In this document: positions 26,322 through 35,673 of the stretch, piece by piece | Numbering within the stretch: position 1 is the first letter of the stretch | Layout of the letters: each line of letters starts with the position of its first letter | Origin: Bacteroidota bacterium | GTDB lineage: Bacteria; Bacteroidota; Bacteroidia; Cytophagales; Cyclobacteriaceae | Reading direction: 5' to 3' | Length of the DNA stretch: 64,000 nucleotides | Assembly: GCA_016178785.1 (NCBI GenBank) | Contig: JACOSO010000042.1 | Span: 93,067 to 157,066, forward strand | Position numbers and translations under genes: made by a program | Notes under the pieces: model-generated | What the model was told of the DNA's origin: nothing | What the model saw: the letters and a program-made list of their open reading frames with translations, nothing else | The model's database searches: none

Positions 26322-26836
26322 AAAAGTCTTTTGATTTGAGGGGTGTGATGGATTACATGTTCACCAAAAAATTTCACTGCGTGTTGAATGTTGATCATAC
26401 CTACCCGAACGTGACGATAAATTCCCCTTTTGATTTGATGATCTTCAATTTTCTCTAAAATATTTTTCAAATCGTTTCTAACTAAATCCCATTGCCCGAT
26501 CAACTTGTGAATGTCCTGTTCGTTCAACGTGTTCTCTACTACTTTTTTGGGTGCTCTATATTTTAACGGAATTCGCTGGGAGATTTGGAGCAGAATCATT
26601 TTCAGCTCCTCATAAAGACCTGTGTCGTTGGTTTGATGAATGCCAAGTATTTTTTTGCTGATGTATCTTACGGAAAGCTGCTCAGCCGAGATCAAATGCG
26701 CTACGATCTGGTTGATTGACCATTTATTGGGAAGATGCTGGTTCAGTTTTTCGAAAGGCAAATCTTTCAATGCAGAAAGCAATAAATGCCTCTGCGTTTC
26801 GATAGAATCAAAGAGGGATTGAAGCCGGCTATTCAT
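26318..26836 (-). CDS. DinB-superfamily (four-helix) protein
   Basis: About 172 residues of helical sequence: SRLQSLFDSIETQRHLLLSA, LPNKWSINQIVAHLISAEQL, and a final VIHHTPQIKRLL. The His residues in the second helix (AHL) and the final HVIHH fit the DinB/YfiT metal site (three His). Family members are thiol-dependent or unknown metalloenzymes. I chose the start at 26836 because the upstream extension (MRSAQIFYFYFENF) is not part of the domain. It overlaps the membrane-protein gene by 4 bases. Confidence 0.75.
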   Translation of the reverse strand: MNSRLQSLFDSIETQRHLLLSALKDLPFEKLNQHLPNKWSINQIVAHLISAEQLSVRYISKKILGIHQTNDTGLYEELKMILLQISQRIPLKYRAPKKVVENTLNEQDIHKLIGQWDLVRNDLKNILEKIEDHQIKRGIYRHVRVGMINIQHAVKFFGEHVIHHTPQIKRLL

Positions 26837-26882
26837 AAAATTCTCGAAGTAAAAATAGAATATTTGGGCTGATCTCACCTAA

Positions 26883-26912
26883 ACAAAAAAAGCCGGCATC
26901 GCTGTCGGCTTC
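26883..26912 (-). terminator. Intrinsic terminator after metK
   Basis: On the minus strand a GC-rich hairpin with arms AAGCCGACAGCG-like and matching GGCTT (AAGCCG at 26912 side, CGGCTT at 26890 side) is followed by a run of seven T. It lies 22 bases after the metK stop codon. Confidence 0.8.
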
Positions 26913-26933
26913 TGTTTCATTTTATTTCATAAA

Positions 26934-28187
26934 TCAAACCTTGAAAGTTTTCTTCAACTGGTCAACGTAATCCAGTTTCTCCCAGGGGAATAATTCGACT
27001 TTCATTTTCTTTTCATTTTTCTGGCCCTTGTTAAAAACCTTCTCTACTATTTTTGATTCACGGCCCATGTGACCATAAGCAGCAGTCTCAGAATAAATTG
27101 GAGTTCTTAATTTAAAACGCTCTTCAATGAAATATGGACGCATATCAAAAACTTTTTCAATTTTCTTTGCGATCTCTCCGTCATTCAATTTCACTTTAGA
27201 AGTGCCATAAGTGTTTACATATAAACCAACAGGTTTTGCTACACCAATTGCGTAAGCAACTTGCACCAATACTTCATCACAGATTCCGGCCGCTACCATA
27301 TTCTTTGCAATGTGGCGAGTTGCATAAGCAGCTGAACGGTCAACCTTACTTGGATCTTTTCCCGAAAAAGCTCCACCACCGTGCGCGCCCTTTCCACCAT
27401 AGGTGTCAACGATAATTTTTCTGCCAGTTAAACCGGTATCACCGTGCGGACCACCGATCACAAATTTGCCTGTGGGGTTAACAAAATATTTTATTTCTGT
27501 ATTGAATAGTTTCTGAACACGCTTCGGTAATCTTTTCATTACGCGTGGCACCACAATATTGATCACATCGTCTTTGATCTTCTTCAGCATCACCGCATCT
27601 TTATCAAAGTCGTCATGCTGTGTGGAGATCACGATAGCATCGATGCGTTGAGGTCTGTTGTCATCGCTATATTCGATTGTTACCTGCGATTTTGCATCGG
27701 GTCTTAAGTAGGTCATTACCTTACCCTCACGTCTAATCAAAGACATTTCACGCAGAAGCGAATGAGCAAGATCCAACGGTAACGGCATATAGTTATCCGT
27801 TTCATTCGTTGCATAACCAAACATCATACCCTGATCGCCAGCACCTTGATCTTCCTTCTTTCTGCGTTCCACTCCTTGATTAATATCTGACGATTGTTCG
27901 TGAATTGCAGAGAAAATTCCGCAGCTGTTCGCCTCGAACATATATTCACTTTTGGTATAACCAATTTTCTTGATCACCTCGCGGGCAATGTCTTGCACGT
28001 CTAAATAAGCTTCGGATTTTACTTCGCCAGCCAAAACCACCTGGCCTGTGGTAACCAAAGTTTCGCAGGCAACCTTTGAATTGGGGTCATAAGCCAAGAA
28101 ATAATCGATGAGAGCATCAGAGATTTGATCGGCTACTTTATCGGGATGGCCTTCAGAAACCGATTCGGAGGTGAATAAATAAGGCAT
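26934..28187 (-). CDS. metK: S-adenosylmethionine synthase
   Basis: A 417-residue enzyme joining methionine and ATP to give SAM. Signature segments: [17 protein letters not shown] (about 8-24), [15 protein letters not shown] (about 116-130) and [19 protein letters not shown] (about 270-288). Slightly longer than the 380-400 residues common elsewhere, mainly by a Lys-rich insert near the C-terminus ([16 protein letters not shown]). It is transcribed alone, with a -7 box TATTTTTG upstream and a terminator downstream. No SAM riboswitch is visible before it. Confidence 0.96.
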   Translation of the reverse strand: MPYLFTSESVSEGHPDKVADQISDALIDYFLAYDPNSKVACETLVTTGQVVLAGEVKSEAYLDVQDIAREVIKKIGYTKSEYMFEANSCGIFSAIHEQSSDINQGVERRKKEDQGAGDQGMMFGYATNETDNYMPLPLDLAHSLLREMSLIRREGKVMTYLRPDAKSQVTIEYSDDNRPQRIDAIVISTQHDDFDKDAVMLKKIKDDVINIVVPRVMKRLPKRVQKLFNTEIKYFVNPTGKFVIGGPHGDTGLTGRKIIVDTYGGKGAHGGGAFSGKDPSKVDRSAAYATRHIAKNMVAAGICDEVLVQVAYAIGVAKPVGLYVNTYGTSKVKLNDGEIAKKIEKVFDMRPYFIEERFKLRTPIYSETAAYGHMGRESKIVEKVFNKGQKNEKKMKVELFPWEKLDYVDQLKKTFKV

Positions 28188-28194
28188 ATTGATT

Positions 28195-28218
28195 AAAATT
28201 TAAAATTCAAGATTTAAG
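28195..28218. repeat. AT-rich repeat blocks before metK
   Basis: AAAATTTAAAATT (28195-28207) runs into TTCAAGATTTAAG (28206-28218). Both blocks are identical to the segment after the GNAT gene (4585-4597 and 4568-4580) in swapped order. They lie in the metK 5' leader. Confidence 0.5.
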
Positions 28219-28250
28219 GTTGTTGAATTCCCATTATTTCTAAGGAGCGG

Positions 28251-28258
28251 CAAAAATA
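28251..28258 (-). promoter_or_regulatory. -7 box of metK
   Basis: Exact TAnnTTTG (TATTTTTG) on the minus strand, 64 bases before the start codon. No clear TTTG at -33. The leader between it and metK carries the repeat blocks. Confidence 0.45.
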
Positions 28259-28341
28259 GTATTTATTTCATGATTTGTGATTAGCGAATTAAAAATCTAC
28301 TGACGTTGTAGGATTTAACAACGCTGTGAGAAAAGGCCTGA

Positions 28342-29487
28342 TCAGTAGTTCAACCTAAATAGCTTATCCATTGTCTTTTTTCCCACTGATGGCGGGGTTA
28401 ATCGCAGTGCGAAATTTCTTAGGTTAATTAATGAAGCAGGAGTATTTGTTATTTGACCCAATTGCCAGGAAGTTTTAACAACATAGTTTGCTTTTGAAAA
28501 GCGGGTGTTCTGATAAATTCGAAAGGCATCAATGTGGTTTTTGTTTTCAGCCAATGACTTCGCAATCACGTACGCGTCTTCAACAGCTTGGCAGCCTCCC
28601 TGGCCGAGATTGGGGGTTGTAGCATGGGCAGCATCCCCCAGTAATGCAATTCTATCTCGAAACCAATTTTTAACGGGCATAAGGTCATAAATATCAGTTC
28701 GGATGATTTTTTCATTACCCGCTCTTTTCAGGATTTCAACAACATCATTTCCAAACTGCGAAAATCTTGAAATAAGATCCTGATTTAGTGTTTCAATTTT
28801 ATCGGTGCCTCCTTCGCTGGATTTTTGAGTTGCAAAAAAATAAATTCGGTTTCCACCAACTGCAACCAATCCAAAACGCAAGCCTGGTTCGCTTCCCCAC
28901 AACTCGAAACTTGATTTTTTTAACCCGATTGTCACAGGCATATCAACTATCGATCGCCAGCATGTCTGACCGGAATAGCGATAAGAACTCTTTCCAAAAA
29001 GAACCTCGCGTACAATCGATTTGATACCATCTGCTCCGATGACCAAATCAACTTCCTCAGTCGATTGGTTTCCAAAATTCAAATGAACTTTATTTTCTAT
29101 TTGTTGGAGGGAAGTCAATCTGTGATTAAGCATTACTGCCTCTTCAGGAAGCTCATTTAACAATACCTTGTGCAAATCAGCCCTGTGAAAGCCATACGAC
29201 CCTACTCCATATTTTTTATTTGCGTAGTCACCATCCATTTTTTGGATTGGTTTCCAGTGCCGATCACAAATGACGGCTTCATTGATCAAATACCCAGCAC
29301 GCTGAATTTTTTCCGCGATGCCCAGTCGCTGAAACACTAACATCGCATTTGTTGCCATCACGATGCCCGCGCCCAATGATTTTATTTCGGGTGCCGCCTC
29401 AAAAACTTTTGCTCCGATACCTCTTTGGCGCAGCGCGATTGCTGCGGTCAATCCGCCAATGCCCGCACCGATGATTGCACATTTCAT
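28342..29487 (-). CDS. FAD-dependent monooxygenase (PHBH fold)
   Basis: A 381-residue class A flavin monooxygenase. N-terminal GAGIGG (7-12) binds the ADP part of FAD; the DG motif is IGADGIKS (about 150-157); the GD motif is RIALLGDAAHATTPNLGQGG (about 283-302). It hydroxylates an aromatic or similar compound using NAD(P)H. Substrate is unknown. It is the last gene of a run with the RsmI-like methylase (12 bases upstream), but no shared function is evident. Confidence 0.87.
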   Translation of the reverse strand: MKCAIIGAGIGGLTAAIALRQRGIGAKVFEAAPEIKSLGAGIVMATNAMLVFQRLGIAEKIQRAGYLINEAVICDRHWKPIQKMDGDYANKKYGVGSYGFHRADLHKVLLNELPEEAVMLNHRLTSLQQIENKVHLNFGNQSTEEVDLVIGADGIKSIVREVLFGKSSYRYSGQTCWRSIVDMPVTIGLKKSSFELWGSEPGLRFGLVAVGGNRIYFFATQKSSEGGTDKIETLNQDLISRFSQFGNDVVEILKRAGNEKIIRTDIYDLMPVKNWFRDRIALLGDAAHATTPNLGQGGCQAVEDAYVIAKSLAENKNHIDAFRIYQNTRFSKANYVVKTSWQLGQITNTPASLINLRNFALRLTPPSVGKKTMDKLFRLNY

Positions 29488-29499
29488 GGAAAAAGAATT

Positions 29500-30207
29500 T
29501 TAGGCCTGAAATAAAAACACAGCCGGTTCCTTAGGTAAGGACGGAACATTTTTTTTCCACTCGTTTATCGTCTTTGTTTTCACAAATTCATTTTTGCCGG
29601 TGAGGTCAAGAGCGATACATAATTGGGCAGATGAGGGGAGCGAATCGATCAGATGCTTTAACATTTGATTGTTACGATAAGGGGTTTCAATAAAAATCTG
29701 CGTCAGGTTTTTATGCAGTGATTCTTTCGCAAGGGTTTTTATTTTTTGTGATGCCTCTTTCGAGTCAATTGGAAGATAGCCATGGAAAGCAAACTGCTGT
29801 CCATTGAGTCCGGATGCAATAAGGGCAAGTAAAATTGAGGAGGGACCAACAAGCGGAACTACCTGAATATTTTTTTGATGTGCAAAATTTACAGCAAGAG
29901 CACCCGGGTCAGCAATCCCCGGGCAACCTGATTCGGAAAGAACACCAACATTTTTCCCGGAAAAGATTGGAGCAAACATTTCAGCGAGGTCAGCTTCTTC
30001 GGTGTCTTTGTTTAGTACGGAAAATTGGAGAGCCTCAATACTTTCATAAATTTTCAAACTACTGAGGAATCTCCGAGCTGTTCGAGCTTCTTCTACCAAA
30101 AAATGGTCTATCAATTTTAAGGACTCCAAAACAGATGAAGGGATTGTATCCGTTGCGTCTTCGGCTATTACTGTTGGTATAAGAAAAAGTTTGCCCTTAT
30201 TTTCCAT
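29500..30207 (-). CDS. RsmI-like SAM-dependent methyltransferase
   Basis: A 235-residue tetrapyrrole-methylase-fold protein. Motifs: LFLIPTVIAEDATDTIP at the start, ARTARRFL (RsmI: EDTR-like, here EEARTARRFL), SESGCPGIADPG (SAM loop), and VVPLVGPSSILLALIASGLNGQQF. These place it near RsmI, which methylates C1402 of 16S rRNA, but the EDTRRT motif of true RsmI is changed and the length is short. It is probably the paralogous group found in Bacteroidota. It overlaps the alpha/beta hydrolase gene by 11 bases. Confidence 0.82.
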   Translation of the reverse strand: MENKGKLFLIPTVIAEDATDTIPSSVLESLKLIDHFLVEEARTARRFLSSLKIYESIEALQFSVLNKDTEEADLAEMFAPIFSGKNVGVLSESGCPGIADPGALAVNFAHQKNIQVVPLVGPSSILLALIASGLNGQQFAFHGYLPIDSKEASQKIKTLAKESLHKNLTQIFIETPYRNNQMLKHLIDSLPSSAQLCIALDLTGKNEFVKTKTINEWKKNVPSLPKEPAVFLFQA

Positions 30208-30961
30208 TTAAAAAATTAAGAACGTTTTGGGCAAATTCCTGTGGCTTTTCTGCTTGCACCCAGTGACCCGTATTAAGAGAAACAAATCTTGCTCTTGGAA
30301 ATAATTGCATGATCAATTCCCGGTCGCCATCCGCAAAGTAATTTGATCTTTCTCCGTTAATGAATAGGCTTTCTCCGTTGAATGAACCTTGATACACCAT
30401 GCCTTCTCCGATTTCATCAAGATGCTCATCAATTGCGTGAAGGTTTGGCCTCCATATAAATTTTCCTTCATCGTTTCTAGCGAGGTTCTTCAATAAAAAT
30501 TGTCGCACTGCGGTATCTGGCTCGTATCCTGACAAAATTACTTCTGCCTCTGATCGTGAAGTTATTTCGTCCAATGGGATTGCTTTCATCCCCTCAATCA
30601 AACGATCATGCCGAACGACATAATATTTCGGCACAATGTCAACTACGATAAGTTTGTCAACCATCGAAGGGTTTCTCACGGCAAAGTTCATTGCTGTTTT
30701 CCCCCCCATCGAGTGACCGATCAAATGCGCTCTTTCGATTTTATTTTCTTTCATAAAATCTTCAAGGTCCTCAGTCATCAATTTGTAATTGATTTCATCG
30801 CTGTGGGGCGATTGCCCATGATTGCGCTGATCAACGAGATAGACCGAAAAATTTTCGGCAAATAATCGTCCTAGGGAGTGCCAATTATCTGACGAGCCGA
30901 GAAGCCCGTGCAAAATGATCAATGCTTTACCCTGCCCTTGATGACGAAAAAAAAGTTTCAT
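30197..30961 (-). CDS. Alpha/beta-fold hydrolase (YbfF-like)
   Basis: A 254-residue esterase-like protein. Oxyanion loop HGLLGSSDNW (about 19-28), nucleophile elbow GHSMGGK (about 101-107; Ser), and a final His in NTGHWVQAE. The DQRNHGQSP segment (about 45-53) is a signature of the YbfF/ABHD11 group. It hydrolyses acyl esters; the substrate cannot be told. It overlaps the RsmI-like gene by 11 bases. Confidence 0.87.
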   Translation of the reverse strand: MKLFFRHQGQGKALIILHGLLGSSDNWHSLGRLFAENFSVYLVDQRNHGQSPHSDEINYKLMTEDLEDFMKENKIERAHLIGHSMGGKTAMNFAVRNPSMVDKLIVVDIVPKYYVVRHDRLIEGMKAIPLDEITSRSEAEVILSGYEPDTAVRQFLLKNLARNDEGKFIWRPNLHAIDEHLDEIGEGMVYQGSFNGESLFINGERSNYFADGDRELIMQLFPRARFVSLNTGHWVQAEKPQEFAQNVLNFLNGK

Positions 30962-30998
30962 TGTGGAAAGATACTAAACCGATCGATTTACCATTAAA

Positions 30999-33065
30999 TC
31001 AATAACCTCCAAGGTATTTTCTTAAAAACCATTCGGCACTGATCAGCGCCAGCAGTAAAAAGAAAAACCACTTCGCTTGTACCAGCGGATTAAAAGATTC
31101 CTCAGAATGTATCAGGCTTTTGGCTTCGATTTTTTTATAATCCGAGATAAGTTGGTTCATTTCATTTGACCTGTAAAAATTTCCGCCAGTAGCACTTGCC
31201 AACTTTCTCAACAACCCAAAATCAGCGACCAGATTTTGAGATTCAATATTTTGTGCAACTACAGAAAACTGCCCGGAGGCATTTTCTCTTTTTGAATTAA
31301 TTTCTGTTGTCGCTGAATAAAAATAGGTTCCCTCTTTAAGTCCGCCAATGCTATAACGCTCGCCACCCGGGCTGAGTGTGTAGCTAAAATTGTTGACCTT
31401 GCCTTGCTCATTGCGCAAAGTCAAGTCAATTTTATTACCATAAATCTTTTCAAACAGATCGTTATAGGCTTGTCCATCGAAGGTAACAGGTGCCGCGTCC
31501 GTAAATTCATTTTGAGTTGGGAAAAATCTGAACTTGCGCTTTTCATCTAAGGTACTCAGGTACTGCACCAATTTTGAAAATGTATTGTCGAACAGTTCGG
31601 TTTTTTCTGACGAAGAAAACTCTTCAAGTCTCCAACTCCACAGGCCTTCTCCAATAAACGCAGCGATTTTGCGGTTGTTGTCTTCCCAGGAAAGCAACAT
31701 GGGTCTGTCGGTAGCCACGCTGCCGATGCGTTGGTTCAGTAACACTTGTGCCCCAGGCGGATAAGAGAATTTACCAAATGGAACTTGTATTGGTGGGAAG
31801 TGTGCAAAGCCCGCATTACTGTTGTCGGCAAAATCAAAATCACGGAATGACGAATTTACTACCGGGGTTGCATCATCTTTTTGAACTGGGTTTTCAAAGT
31901 TTAAAGGAATTCCGTTTGAAGGAAGTTGACGCAAGTTGGTTTTGCTCCCTATGATAAGAAGCACTGAAGATTTTCCTTTGCCCAGTTGCTCAAATAACGC
32001 AGCCGTTTTCATTGAGAAATCAAATGGCTGATGAAAAATAATTAACTCTTCTTGACCCGGCTGCAATAGCTTTGGGTCAGTTTTAGAAATTCCCGGGATG
32101 TGAACAATCAATTCATAATTCGGGTTTTTCTCTATCACCTCACGCAATGCTTTGATATCGGGGTGAGGAGCAGGGGCTATCAGGAGAATTTTTTTCTTGC
32201 CCTCCACCACCTCTACAAAAATTCCAGCGCGATTGTTTTTTAAATTGGATTCTTTGGCAATAGGCTCCACCACCACTTCAAATCGTTGAATACCCTTATC
32301 TTTAGCATCGATCAGAAAATCAAATTCTAAAAAAGATTTGCTGTCCGTGTTTTTTTGCAGCCGGCTGATCACAGATCCGTTTTTTAAAACGGAGACAGAC
32401 ACATTTTGATTGGGCAAACTTTGTACGGCTACTTCCGCCCGAATTGGAAACTGATTGCCTTGATAGGCAACTTTATTATAGGCCACATTTTTCAAAATCA
32501 AATCGATGTGTTCTGTTGTATCGCCTAACCCAATAGTATGAATCGGTAATCGCCATGAAGAATACAAAGGCGAAGAACCCGAGTTATAAATTCCGTCCGT
32601 TAGCAAAACGATGCTTGCTAAATTTTTTTCCTCGTAATCGGCAATTGTATTTTTAAGAGCGCTATTCAGATCCGATGTTAAGTGATCAAATTTTATTCTT
32701 TGATTTTCCTCTTCTGAAAGCATTCTAAAAGAGACCTCATAGCCCTGTTCTTTGAGTTGAGTAGAAACTAAGCTTATTTCGTTTTGCAATTTTGCGGTAT
32801 CAATCACTCCTCTTAGGGACGATGAGTTGTCAATAAGTAAAACAATTTCAGGTTTCTCGAAAATGTTTTTGGTGAATTTCAAAATTGGGCCGATTAATAA
32901 AAATGAAAGCAATGAAACTACGATTGCCCTTACCGCAAACAGTATTCGATTTGTAAGCTTGCTCCACGGATGTTTGGCTCGATAAAGCAAAAATGCATAA
33001 CCGATTCCAAGCAAAACACACAGAAGAATGAAGGCAGGTGATGATTCGAAAATAAGTCGTTGCAT
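30999..33065 (-). CDS. Membrane-anchored VWA-domain protein
   Basis: A 688-residue protein. Two N-terminal membrane segments (about 10-28 and 42-62), then a von Willebrand A domain with the metal-binding D79-x-S81-x-S83 and T156-D157-G158, beta-rich sequence to about 620, and a final membrane helix (WFFFLLLALISAEWF). It resembles Bat-like/DUF4159-type periplasmic scaffolds of Bacteroidota. No MoxR or other Bat gene is adjacent, so a role in an aerotolerance-type complex is not supported. Function is unknown. Confidence 0.75.
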   Translation of the reverse strand: MQRLIFESSPAFILLCVLLGIGYAFLLYRAKHPWSKLTNRILFAVRAIVVSLLSFLLIGPILKFTKNIFEKPEIVLLIDNSSSLRGVIDTAKLQNEISLVSTQLKEQGYEVSFRMLSEEENQRIKFDHLTSDLNSALKNTIADYEEKNLASIVLLTDGIYNSGSSPLYSSWRLPIHTIGLGDTTEHIDLILKNVAYNKVAYQGNQFPIRAEVAVQSLPNQNVSVSVLKNGSVISRLQKNTDSKSFLEFDFLIDAKDKGIQRFEVVVEPIAKESNLKNNRAGIFVEVVEGKKKILLIAPAPHPDIKALREVIEKNPNYELIVHIPGISKTDPKLLQPGQEELIIFHQPFDFSMKTAALFEQLGKGKSSVLLIIGSKTNLRQLPSNGIPLNFENPVQKDDATPVVNSSFRDFDFADNSNAGFAHFPPIQVPFGKFSYPPGAQVLLNQRIGSVATDRPMLLSWEDNNRKIAAFIGEGLWSWRLEEFSSSEKTELFDNTFSKLVQYLSTLDEKRKFRFFPTQNEFTDAAPVTFDGQAYNDLFEKIYGNKIDLTLRNEQGKVNNFSYTLSPGGERYSIGGLKEGTYFYSATTEINSKRENASGQFSVVAQNIESQNLVADFGLLRKLASATGGNFYRSNEMNQLISDYKKIEAKSLIHSEESFNPLVQAKWFFFLLLALISAEWFLRKYLGGY

Positions 33066-33144
33066 TTTTATTTCAGATTACAAATGGCAGATTTCAGATT
33101 GCCAGACCGATAATCGGTAATCTTCAATCTGAAATATAAAATTA
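33066..33144. repeat. Intergenic inverted repeat with an internal palindrome
   Basis: Exact 11-base arms TATTTCAGATT (33069-33079) and AATCTGAAATA (33126-33136) flank a second partial copy CAGATTTCAGATT and a 13-base palindrome ACCGATAATCGGT (33106-33118). It fills the space between rarA and the VWA gene and would fold in the transcript. Confidence 0.6.
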
Positions 33145-34413
33145 CTAATAGCCATATTTTTCTTTCCATAATTTTTTCAAATAACTTCTCAGTTCTTCTT
33201 CCCGTGCATTTTTTCCTGGCTCATAAAACTTCGTGCCCTTGATCTTATCGGGCATGAATTCCATATCAGCAAAATTATTTTCATAACTGTGGGCATACTG
33301 GTAATCTTTTCCGTACCCCATGTCCTTCATCATTTTAGTAGGAGCATTACGAATGGAAAGAGGCACGGGGAGATCGCCAGTTTCATTGACAGCTTTCATT
33401 GCACTGCCAATCGCGACTGTTGCACTATTGCTCTTGGGTGAGCTGGCAAGATAAATCGCGCACTGAGACAAGATGAGTTGAGCCTCGGGATAACCGATAA
33501 CGTCCACAGCCTGAAATGTGGTTGTGGCGATGACCAAAGCAGTTGGGTTGGCATTGCCAATGTCTTCACTGGCAAGGATCACCATTCTGCGCGCAATGAA
33601 CTTCACATCTTCTCCTCCCTCAATCATTCGCGCCAAATAATAAACCGCTGCATTCGGATCACTACCACGCAATGACTTGATAAAGGCCGAAATAATATCG
33701 TAGTGCTGTTCACCGCTCTTGTCGTAAATCGCGATATGCTTTTGGGCTGTGTTGATCACGAGTTCATCGGTTACTTCAATATCTCCTGCAATTGATTCAC
33801 TGATCAGTTCTATTAGGTTTAAAAGTTTGCGTGCATCACCTCCTGAAATATTCAGTAGGGCTTGATATTCTTTGATTATAATTTTTCTGTTTTTTAATTG
33901 ATCATCACGTTGGAGTGCCTGATCAATCAACTTTAACAATCCTTCTTCGCCTAATGGTTTAAGCGTATAAACCTGGCATCGCGAAAGCAAAGCCGAATTC
34001 ACTTCGAACGAAGGGTTTTCTGTAGTAGCTCCGATTAAAGTGATCGTTCCTTTTTCAACTGCGCCAAGCAATGCATCCTGTTGTGATTTATTGAAACGAT
34101 GGATTTCATCGATGAACAAAATAGCGCGTGAAGAAAATTTTGCTTTCTCAATAATCTCGCGCACATCTTTTACACCTGCACTAACTGCACTAAGTGTGTG
34201 AAATGGCCGTTTCACTTCATGTGCGATTATATTTGCAATAGTTGTTTTGCCAACACCGGGCGGTCCCCACAAAATCATGGAGGGGATATTTCCCGATTGC
34301 ACTGCCTTTCGAATAATTCCGTTCGCGCCCACCAAATGCTCCTGCCCAATGAGATCATCGAGTGTGGAGGGCCGCATGCGCTCAGCTAATGGCGAAGGAG
34401 AGCTAAATAACAT
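33145..34413 (-). CDS. rarA: Replication-associated recombination protein A (AAA ATPase)
   Basis: A 422-residue clamp-loader-like ATPase. N-terminal PLAERMRPSTLDDLIGQEHL is the RarA/MgsA start; Walker A GPPGVGKTT (about 50-58) and Walker B LFIDEIHRFNKSQQD (about 100-114) are clear, with sensor motif IGATTENPSF following. It acts at stalled replication forks. It starts 3 bases after the stop of... the upstream threonine aldolase gene, so the two are co-transcribed, though not functionally related. Confidence 0.94.
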   Translation of the reverse strand: MLFSSPSPLAERMRPSTLDDLIGQEHLVGANGIIRKAVQSGNIPSMILWGPPGVGKTTIANIIAHEVKRPFHTLSAVSAGVKDVREIIEKAKFSSRAILFIDEIHRFNKSQQDALLGAVEKGTITLIGATTENPSFEVNSALLSRCQVYTLKPLGEEGLLKLIDQALQRDDQLKNRKIIIKEYQALLNISGGDARKLLNLIELISESIAGDIEVTDELVINTAQKHIAIYDKSGEQHYDIISAFIKSLRGSDPNAAVYYLARMIEGGEDVKFIARRMVILASEDIGNANPTALVIATTTFQAVDVIGYPEAQLILSQCAIYLASSPKSNSATVAIGSAMKAVNETGDLPVPLSIRNAPTKMMKDMGYGKDYQYAHSYENNFADMEFMPDKIKGTKFYEPGKNAREEELRSYLKKLWKEKYGY

Positions 34414-34416
34414 TTA

Positions 34417-35442
34417 TCAAAAAGAAATTTTCTTGAAAGTCTCTACCGTTTTATTCAGCATATCGTCTGTGAAATCCAAATGGGTCACTAACCTGATTTC
34501 CGTTTGACTGAAAGGCAATGCTTTAATACCCTGCTCATTAAACTTACCCAACACCCTTTCAGGCGTGAGATTAGATGCAACTTCAAAGAGAACAATATTT
34601 GTGTCAACAGGCATCACCGACTTCACCCAGTGAAGATTTTGCAATTCTTTGCCAAGTGCCTTTGCTTTTGTGTGATCTTCCTTCAATCTCTTGACATGAT
34701 TATCTAGAGCGTAAATTCCGGCAGCCGCCAAAAAACCTGCTTGTCTCATCCCGCCTCCAAAAGCTTTACGCATTCGCCTTGCTTTCGTTTCATATTCCTT
34801 TTTAAAGGCTAAAATAGAACCGACAGGTGCCCCCAGTCCCTTCGAAAGGCAAATAGAAATGGTGTCGAAATATTTTCCGTGCTCCATCGGGCTGTCTCCA
34901 GTTTCAGTCAGCGCATTAAACAGCCTCGCTCCATCCAAGTGCATCTTCAAATTTTTTGAGCGTGCAAATTCGCTGACCGCTCTGATTTGAGAAAGCTTAT
35001 AATAACTTCCTGCTTCGCGCACAACTGTATTCTCCAGCGCAACAACTGATGTAATTGATTGATGAGCATCTTTTGCATTATTGATGTTGCCTTCAATTTC
35101 TTCAACCGCCAATCTTCCACGTTCGCCATTGAGCAAACGTACACTTACATTGCTATTGCCCGCCAAGCCCCCACCTTCGTATTTGTAGATATGCGAACCT
35201 TTATAGCAAATCACTTCCTCATAAGATTGAGTGAGCACTTTGATTCCGATTTGATTGGTCATTGTACCTGAGGGGCAGAACATTGCGCCATCCATCCCCA
35301 AAAGCTTTGCACATTTTTCCTCGAGCTGATTGACAGTTGGGTCTTCGCCAAAAACATCATCTCCCACAGGAGCTTGCATCATCGCTTGAAGCATTGGAGG
35401 TGTGGGCTTTGTTACGGTATCGCTTCGCAGATCAATTGTCAT
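34417..35442 (-). CDS. ltaE: Low-specificity L-threonine aldolase
   Basis: A 341-residue PLP enzyme splitting threonine/allo-threonine to glycine and acetaldehyde. Family start MTIDLRSDTVTKPTPPML; substrate loop GDDVFGEDPTV (27-37); PLP Lys is K201 in LSKGLGAPVGS; D170 (HLDGAR) supports the ring nitrogen. It is the first gene of a pair with rarA (3 bases between). It is divergent from the TonB receptor operon. Confidence 0.93.
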   Translation of the reverse strand: MTIDLRSDTVTKPTPPMLQAMMQAPVGDDVFGEDPTVNQLEEKCAKLLGMDGAMFCPSGTMTNQIGIKVLTQSYEEVICYKGSHIYKYEGGGLAGNSNVSVRLLNGERGRLAVEEIEGNINNAKDAHQSITSVVALENTVVREAGSYYKLSQIRAVSEFARSKNLKMHLDGARLFNALTETGDSPMEHGKYFDTISICLSKGLGAPVGSILAFKKEYETKARRMRKAFGGGMRQAGFLAAAGIYALDNHVKRLKEDHTKAKALGKELQNLHWVKSVMPVDTNIVLFEVASNLTPERVLGKFNEQGIKALPFSQTEIRLVTHLDFTDDMLNKTVETFKKISF

Positions 35443-35618
35443 TTGTTGTGTAATAGAAACCCTGAAATTTACAAAACAAATTAGTCCTCATTGCACCGCT
35501 AGAAAAAGCTACCATTAGCTGCAGCATTATTCTTGTCAAAGGAAACCAAAACGTATTGGCTTTTATGATTTGCGAGTAATCAATGTCTGGATTGAATTCA
35601 AAGTCAACCAGTTAACCA

Positions 35619-35651
35619 TTTGGTTATTAGTGAGCGATGATATTACCTTTA
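35619..35651 (+). promoter_or_regulatory. Promoter of the TonB receptor operon
   Basis: TTTG (35619-35622), 21 bases, then TACCTTTA (35644-35651), one mismatch from TAnnTTTG. The TTG start codon is 22 bases after the box. The rest of the 231-base gap to ltaE shows no gene. Confidence 0.45.
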
Positions 35652-35673
35652 GCGTTTTAACCAAAGTCAATTC

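Noticed and set aside
28188..28341. A possible SAM riboswitch before metK
   Set aside because: The region is AT-rich with repeat blocks and shows none of the paired helices of known SAM riboswitches.
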